Origin: Epiperipatus broadwayi
Taxonomy: Eukaryota > Onychophora > Udeonychophora > Euonychophora > Peripatidae
DNA length: 64,000 nucleotides
Assembly (NCBI GenBank): GCA_028023455.1
Contig: JAQFVV010000030.1
Coordinates: 3,306,501-3,370,500, forward strand
Direction of reading: 5' to 3'
Shown: positions 58,641 to 64,000 of the stretch, piece by piece
Position numbering within the stretch: the stretch's first letter is position 1
How the letters are laid out: each line of letters begins with the position of its first letter
The notes under the pieces: generated by a model
What the model saw: only the letters and a program-made list of their open reading frames with translations
The model's database searches: none
Told to the model about the DNA's origin: nothing
Made by a program: the position numbers and the translations under genes

Positions 58641-60647
58641 ACTGTATTTCAACATTTTTGAATTGACTGATTTGATAAATTACTATTTCCTTTGATCTTC
58701 ATCACATAGCTGAATTAGCTGAACCTAGTGGTCAAAAGATTATACAGACACAGAATAATAATTGACATATAATAGAAAAACAAAAACAAAAATGAAGACT
58801 ATAGTTTTACAATAAACAATGAGATATTAGTAAATAATTATAGTAACATAATAATACATGAAAATTACTGTTTTATGTTTTAAAAAAATTATAAGGAAGG
58901 AGTTAATCAACACATATTTTTCTGTAGAAACTACTGGTATTTTTTTAATTTTTTTATTAAAATAGCTAAAGTTTAATACATAAATGTTCAAATCACATTA
59001 TTACTTCAGTAAATCAAAGGTAACATATATTTATTATTAAAATATATATTTAAAATATTACTCATTAATTATGCATACCACAAGCATTAATCACATCACA
59101 AAACATCCTCATTCTAAATATGTTACTCAGAATTACATATTTAAGCAGTAGTAAAAATCATTTACTTGCTGTTAAAATTAATAACAAATATTAATATATA
59201 GTAGTTTTACAGACTGAAAAATTATTATAATATAAATTCAAATATTATATACATATTTCTTACTTAAAATTTTTTGAGGCATAATTCAATAGGTATCTAT
59301 ATCCAGTTGCCTGATTATTATTAAAAAAACATTACATCTACATTTGCGCCACCTATCAGCCATTTCTAATCACATATTTTTTATTTCATGCTTATTATAT
59401 AGTAAATTCATAGCTTAATTTATATTTAAAATTTTAATTTCAAAAAAGTCCACATTAGACAGTGTTTTTGCAAAAAAATAGATTTTTCTTTAATGTCTAT
59501 TGTCATATTGTCCAGTCTCTTTTACTTTATAAGGTGCTGCCAAGCACTGTCTATCAACTTCAGCCATTGTTCACCAAGCGTTTCTAACTATCAAAGTCAG
59601 AAATCAAACCCAAATGTTTTATGATTTTGTAATAGATTGTGAACATAAATAAATATATTTCCCATAAATTTTTACATTCAAGATTAAGTTTTTATATTAA
59701 TTTACCTAAATATAAACATTGATTCAAAAATTTTAAAATTTTACAATAATCAAGACAAGTAAATAGTGCTTGACCACTATTCAAGACAAGTAAATAAAAC
59801 TTGACCGCTATTTGCATATCAATGGCATTCGATGGCAACTAGCAAAACGCAACTATTTTTCATAAATATTGATGTATTTTATAATTTTTTTACACTATAT
59901 TGACTAATAATGTGGTGAGATTTAGATTTTTATTTAAAATATTTAATTTTAGATGAAGAAAAGACAACAGACATGAATAATCAGAATTCATAATTTCTAA
60001 GATGTGAGAAATTGACAGTGATTTCACATTATAGTTGGTTGAAATATAATTCTTCTGTTTTACTGCAGCTATTTTTCTTGTGTTTTTCTTATATTTTTCT
60101 TCAGTTATTAATATTATTTTAAATTTTTCATTACATTTAAACAATTTGAATGTAAAATAATTCAATTTTTAGAAGCTAAATTAAAACAATTTTGATTGTT
60201 GTACATTAATATATTTGTGAATAGAAACAAGTTAGAACTGTATTTGATAAATAAAATTATTAAATTTTTACTCAATCTGGCCAATAAGAAAATTTGTCAG
60301 CCAAATAGATATACAAGTATAATAAAAATTGTTTTTTAAGTAGAGTTCTTTTTATGAAGTTTCTGTTTTGTATCAATAATTCAATAGTAAGTATTACTGT
60401 TTATTGAATTAATTTCTCTGGCTCACTAATGTTTTTAATGTCGACTGCTATTTTCTAATTTTGATTGATTTAAGATATACATAGATTTTGGCTTGTTTTA
60501 TCTTAGAACAACGTCAATTATCAATTATAATTTCTTTAAGCTTTGATAGCATTGGGTTTTTTTTTTGGTATGCAGTTTTCTTCAGGTTTAAAATAAATTC
60601 TCTATTCATCAGTTGTTGATTAAATGAAGTCAGAAAAATGAATGATT
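58641..60647. other. A+T-rich DNA, nothing recognised apart from a short tandem pair
   Basis: TCAAGACAAGTAAATA and TTGACC.CTAT occur twice in tandem at about 59750-59813. A 91-codon minus-strand frame at 59890-60165 is Lys/Asn/Ile-rich without motif and was not called. Confidence 0.45.
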
Positions 60648-60664
60648 TAAAGGGCTTAGAGTTG

Positions 60665-60763
60665 TTGTTTTTTTTCATATGTCAAATGCGTTGACTGGGA
60701 AGCGAACCCAGGCCAGCTGCTTGAAAGGCAGCTACGCAAACCACTAGGCCACCAATACTTGCC
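60665..60763 (-). mobile_element. Minimal tRNA-derived SINE, copy 2
   Basis: Minus strand: leader GGCAA, a 72-base tRNA body, TTTGACATATG, then a run of eight A. It is flanked by a 17-base duplication with one mismatch, TAAAGGGCTTAGAGTTG (60648-60664) and TAAAGGACTTAGAGTTG (60764-60780). This is the clearest evidence that the family moves by retroposition. Confidence 0.85.
60687..60758 (-). tRNA. tRNA-Gly-like body with TTC anticodon (retrosequence)
   Basis: The anticodon stem GCTGC/GCAGC is perfect and the loop CTTTCAA would read TTC (Glu), while the rest of the body is tRNA-Gly. The acceptor GTATTGG against TCAACGC has one A-C mismatch. The B box GGTTCGCTTCC has the family's C in place of A58. 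Probably a pseudo-tRNA. Confidence 0.65.
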
Positions 60764-60780
60764 TAAAGGACTTAGAGTTG

Positions 60781-61169
60781 AATGAATATTATGACAGAAG
60801 TAGCAGCAACAAGTAAAAGTTTGTTACAGCTGGTAGATAATAAATAATTGCTTTCCAGGCTGGATTTTCTTCAATAAATTTCTAGTTAAGGCTCCTAGTT
60901 TATATCTTTTTTCATCTCCTTTTTGTCATTACTTTTATGTGACTGAATTTAACAAAATGGATGCTTTGCACCAGCATTTGATTTCTATTAGAAAAGCAAT
61001 ATATTTAATATGTTATCAAAACAATCAGATTAAAATAATAATCTGTTCATAATTAAAAAAATTGTTTTCAGACACACTTGAACCAATTAGTCCTTGCCTC
61101 TCTTATTATCTCTATGTATTTAATTATTTTAGAATAACGAAAATGAGTAACAATTCTTCATTTGTCAAA
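60781..61169. other. Spacer between two tRNA-derived copies
   Basis: A+T-rich, nothing recognised. Confidence 0.5.
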
Positions 61170-61241
61170 TGCGTTGACTGGGAAGCGCACCCGGGCCAGC
61201 TGTTTGGAAGACAGCTATGCTAAACACTAGTCCACCAACGA
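61170..61241 (-). tRNA. tRNA-Gly(TCC)-like body, copy 3
   Basis: The anticodon stem GCTGT/ACAGC is fully paired, with a compensated T-A closing pair relative to the other copies, and the loop is CTTCCAA. The acceptor has a T-C mismatch at the first pair. The B box is GGTGCGCTTCC. It is followed by TTTGACAAATGAA, the family tail. No clear target duplication was seen, so it could be older. Confidence 0.65.
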
Positions 61242-62670
61242 TTCTGAACATATTTTCAATTAACTTTACAAATTTAATATCATATATATATTAAATCGAG
61301 GAAATAAAATATATTATTTACTTTTTGTTTACAATTAAAAGAAATATAACAAATAACCTGTCTTGACATACTTCGAATTACTTAAATTTGCAACGCTTAA
61401 CAATCTGTAATTCATTTTAATGGTACTTATTATTACATAATATTCTACTTAAACGTTATTGAACTTAATTTGAACTTGTCAATCAATATTAACAACAAAA
61501 TTGTAAATATGTATATAAACTGTAAACTTTTCTTATTGACAATAATGTTGTTTTAGATAAATAAAAGAAAGAGGGTGGGTGTTAAATTTATTTTAAAATA
61601 AGGAAATAAATAATCCCATCATTAAACCTATATCTATCATGCTGTCAGCTTCATAAAACTATTTATAATCTATTCCAAAGGCTGCTGTCGCGAAAATGAT
61701 AATTCAAGATTGGAGTCTCAATATTAATAAACTTTTTTCAAACCTTCACATAGAAGCTGTACAACAAAAATAAAAAAAATACCTTACGATATAATGCCTA
61801 CAAAATCAATAAACAATAAAGTTAACAAAATACCACATGAATTTATTCATATAATAAAATAAATATGATTACCTAAAATTCTGTGAGTAGTGTGAAAATA
61901 TTTATAGAATTTTAAAAATTGATTTATAATCCCAAATTTATCTCTAAACAAATTTTTGTTATGACATGATTTCACAAAAAGAAATCAGTTTAAGTCAGTT
62001 GACCAAATAACGAAGTCACCTACTAGCAATAAAATGTTTATTATAAGTTTGTATGAGTCTCAAGTTATAAAATTTAAAACAGCACAAGGACTTTGGGCTC
62101 CTACATCTTGTTGTTGGTGTTGTTTTTGTAGATGAAGAAAGTCCATGAGACAGAGGGCCTCTGCATATTCTCAATTATAATAATTTCTTATAAAATATTC
62201 TTTAATCTATAAAAGTAAAAATACACTTCAATAAATCACACTGATACTTATTTGTGATCATATATATTTATATTTTTGTGTATGCAAAATAAAAAAAAGA
62301 AAGTGTTATGCAATGTATGCAACATGAACACATAGTTAAAAAGAATTGTGCGTGCGTATGTCTATTTATATTATCGATAAAGAAAATATATAAAAAATAG
62401 TTTTTTGAATTTTAAAAAATCAAATCAAGCATACTTTATTTAAAATAACCGCTTATGTATCAAATTTGAATTAAATAAGAATACATAAGCTTACTTATTT
62501 AATTTTTGTTTTACGTATATGCTTGTTTCAGTATATAGCTTTATTCATTGGAACTGTTAAATTTAGAAATAACTTTTTATTAAATAAATAATATCACTGC
62601 ATGTAGAAATCTATTTAATAAAAGAAGCATCATCACGTAATAAGTGTCAATTTTGTTTATTAAATCATTA
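61242..62670. other. A+T-rich DNA, nothing recognised
   Basis: No gene or structured repeat was supported. Confidence 0.5.
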
Positions 62671-63532
62671 CAGATTTTCACATGACCCTCCACTCTCCAC
62701 ACAATCCCATAACACTGATACACTTGAATACATATATATATCAAAAAGATAAATAATCACCAATAAACGTATTTCATGCTAAACCAGCAATTATAGTTGG
62801 TCCAGATAATCATCTCTACACATATATGCTATAAGTGATCAGATATATATTAAGATAGCCAATCCTCCTACTTCAATGGACAGGCTTCGATCTACTCCAC
62901 ACTCCAACTCTTCAACCATCCATTCGATTGAAAATCTGATGAGAGAATGTCCAAAGGCCACCCTGAAGCCGAGATTCTTGTCACCCCCATGTTAACGTAA
63001 GGTCAATATGACCTCTCATATACAGGACATAATCCATGTAATACATATACAAGAGATGGGCAGACATCTCTACTATGTAATAACTGAAACACGTAGGCTT
63101 ATTATATACCTGTGTCTATATATAATATATAGGGTATATATAATAAATAGGGTATATGTATTAAATGGATTATGTCCTGTATATGAGGGGTCAGATTGAC
63201 CTTAGGTCAACATGGGTGTGACAAGAATTTCAGCCTCAGGGTGGTCTTTGAGCATTCCATCATCAGATTTTCAATTGGATGGACGGTTTAAGAGTTGGAG
63301 TGTGGAGTAGATTGAAGCCTGTCCATTAAAGTATGAGGATTGGCTATCTTAATATATATCTGAGCACTTGTAGCATATATGTGTAGAGATGGTAATCTGG
63401 GCCAACTGATGATTGCTAGTTTAGCATGAAATACGTATATTGGTGATTATTTATCTTTTCAACATATATGTGCGCAAGTGTATCAGTGTTATGAGATAGT
63501 GTGGAAGGTGGTTGGTCATGTGAAAGTCTGTG
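62671..63532. repeat. Large foldback element, about 860 bp
   Basis: Arms of over 350 bases start CAGATTTTCACATGACC and end GGTCATGTGAAAGTCTG. They are reverse complements with many point differences (AAAATCTGATGA, GGCCACCCTGA, ACAGGACATAATCCATG). The centre near 63110 holds (TA)-rich sequence. A 63-codon frame inside is not a gene. The tips match the 51586 foldback. Confidence 0.82.
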
Positions 63533-64000
63533 CTCATATACTCTATATATTATAGACACAGGTATATAATAAGCCTGTGTGTTGCAGTTAAATCGTTACC
63601 TAATTTGTTGCTTAAAGCTGTTTTGTTTACTTTTGATTAATTAAGATTTTAAATATTTTTTAAAAATGTAAATATATAAGTATATTTTACTGTTTTTGAT
63701 CAAGACAAAAAATAGTTATCTAATTAGATTTTGCGTCTATTTTTAAATTGTGTAATGTTTTCTGTTCTGGTGTGAAAGGAAGCATAATTGTTTAAGTTAA
63801 TTTATTTCCCCTTCTCTCTTTTATTTTTATATCAATCAACTTCCTGTTTTTTTAATTGTGCTGAAATTCCATTTAGACATGAGTTCTGATGTTTCTACAA
63901 TTTAGCTGCTTCTTTATTTTGCAACAAACAACTTTTATAAATATTTAGATGTCTCTCAAATAATGTATATAAACATTTCGCATCAACTCAGATTATATTT
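63533..64000. other. A+T-rich DNA to the window edge
   Basis: Nothing recognised. Confidence 0.5.

Noticed and set aside
59890-60165. 91-codon minus-strand frame
   Set aside because: Lys/Asn/Ile-rich, with no recognisable domain or neighbouring coding evidence.
35298-61241. Three functional tRNA-Gly genes
   Set aside because: All have C at position 58, mismatches in acceptor or anticodon stems and a shared non-tRNA tail. Two have target duplications and A-rich ends, so they are retrosequences.
62930-62950. CTGATGAGAGAATG as a hammerhead core
   Set aside because: No GAAAC box or GTC follows at a workable distance, and the mirrored arm shows the string is not conserved as a ribozyme.

Overview
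This is a very A+T-rich stretch (about three quarters A+T by eye) of a eukaryotic, almost certainly metazoan, nuclear genome. It carries no recognisable intact host gene. Everything recognisable is repetitive or mobile: hAT and Tigger DNA transposons, Penelope-like elements (PLEs), one large LTR element, tRNA-derived retrosequences, foldback elements and long (ATT)n and (AT)n microsatellites. An intergenic or intronic repeat-rich region of an AT-rich invertebrate (arthropod, mollusc or flatworm) fits best. The taxon cannot be fixed from the sequence.

Layout. 1-15 kb: foldbacks (2252-2557, 3271-3480, 5746-6116, 11857-12040); a deleted hAT transposon with an 8-bp target duplication (4189-4650); three long trinucleotide microsatellites (5455-7179); a PLE 3' coding remnant on the minus strand (6452-6950); and an internally deleted Tigger (13277-14637). 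15.7-26.5 kb: a cluster of PLE-type foldback repeats carrying hammerhead-ribozyme-like cores. One of them is split by a 7.0-kb LTR insertion (16506-23508) with 2.2-kb near-identical LTRs, a third diverged LTR-like unit inside, and no gag or pol. 26-33 kb: three more PLE remnants, all with GIY-YIG endonuclease sequence, and nested short elements with clean target duplications. 34-41 kb: a frameshifted ZBED-type hAT transposase, a tRNA-Gly retrosequence, a foldback with a 13-bp duplication, a triplicated hammerhead-like repeat ending in a perfect 50-bp palindrome, and a short SPIN-type hAT element. 42-64 kb: mostly featureless A+T-rich DNA with PLE fragments at 49.9, 55-56.6 and 57.6-58.6 kb, two further tRNA-Gly retrosequences (60.7 and 61.2 kb) and an 860-bp foldback at the right edge.

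How the parts relate. At least four PLE lineages can be told apart by their GIY-YIG sequences and tails. Each has the same local design: RT thumb, GIY-YIG domain, stop, then a tail with a CTGANGA - hairpin - GAAAC signature. The free-standing foldbacks with that signature are best read as detached PLE terminal repeats. The tRNA-Gly sequences have a short leader, a 72-nt tRNA body, a shared TTTGACATATG tail and (in two copies) A-rich ends with 14-17-bp target duplications. They are therefore retroposed minimal SINEs rather than ordinary tRNA genes. No CRISPR array, rRNA or bacterial-type operon is present.
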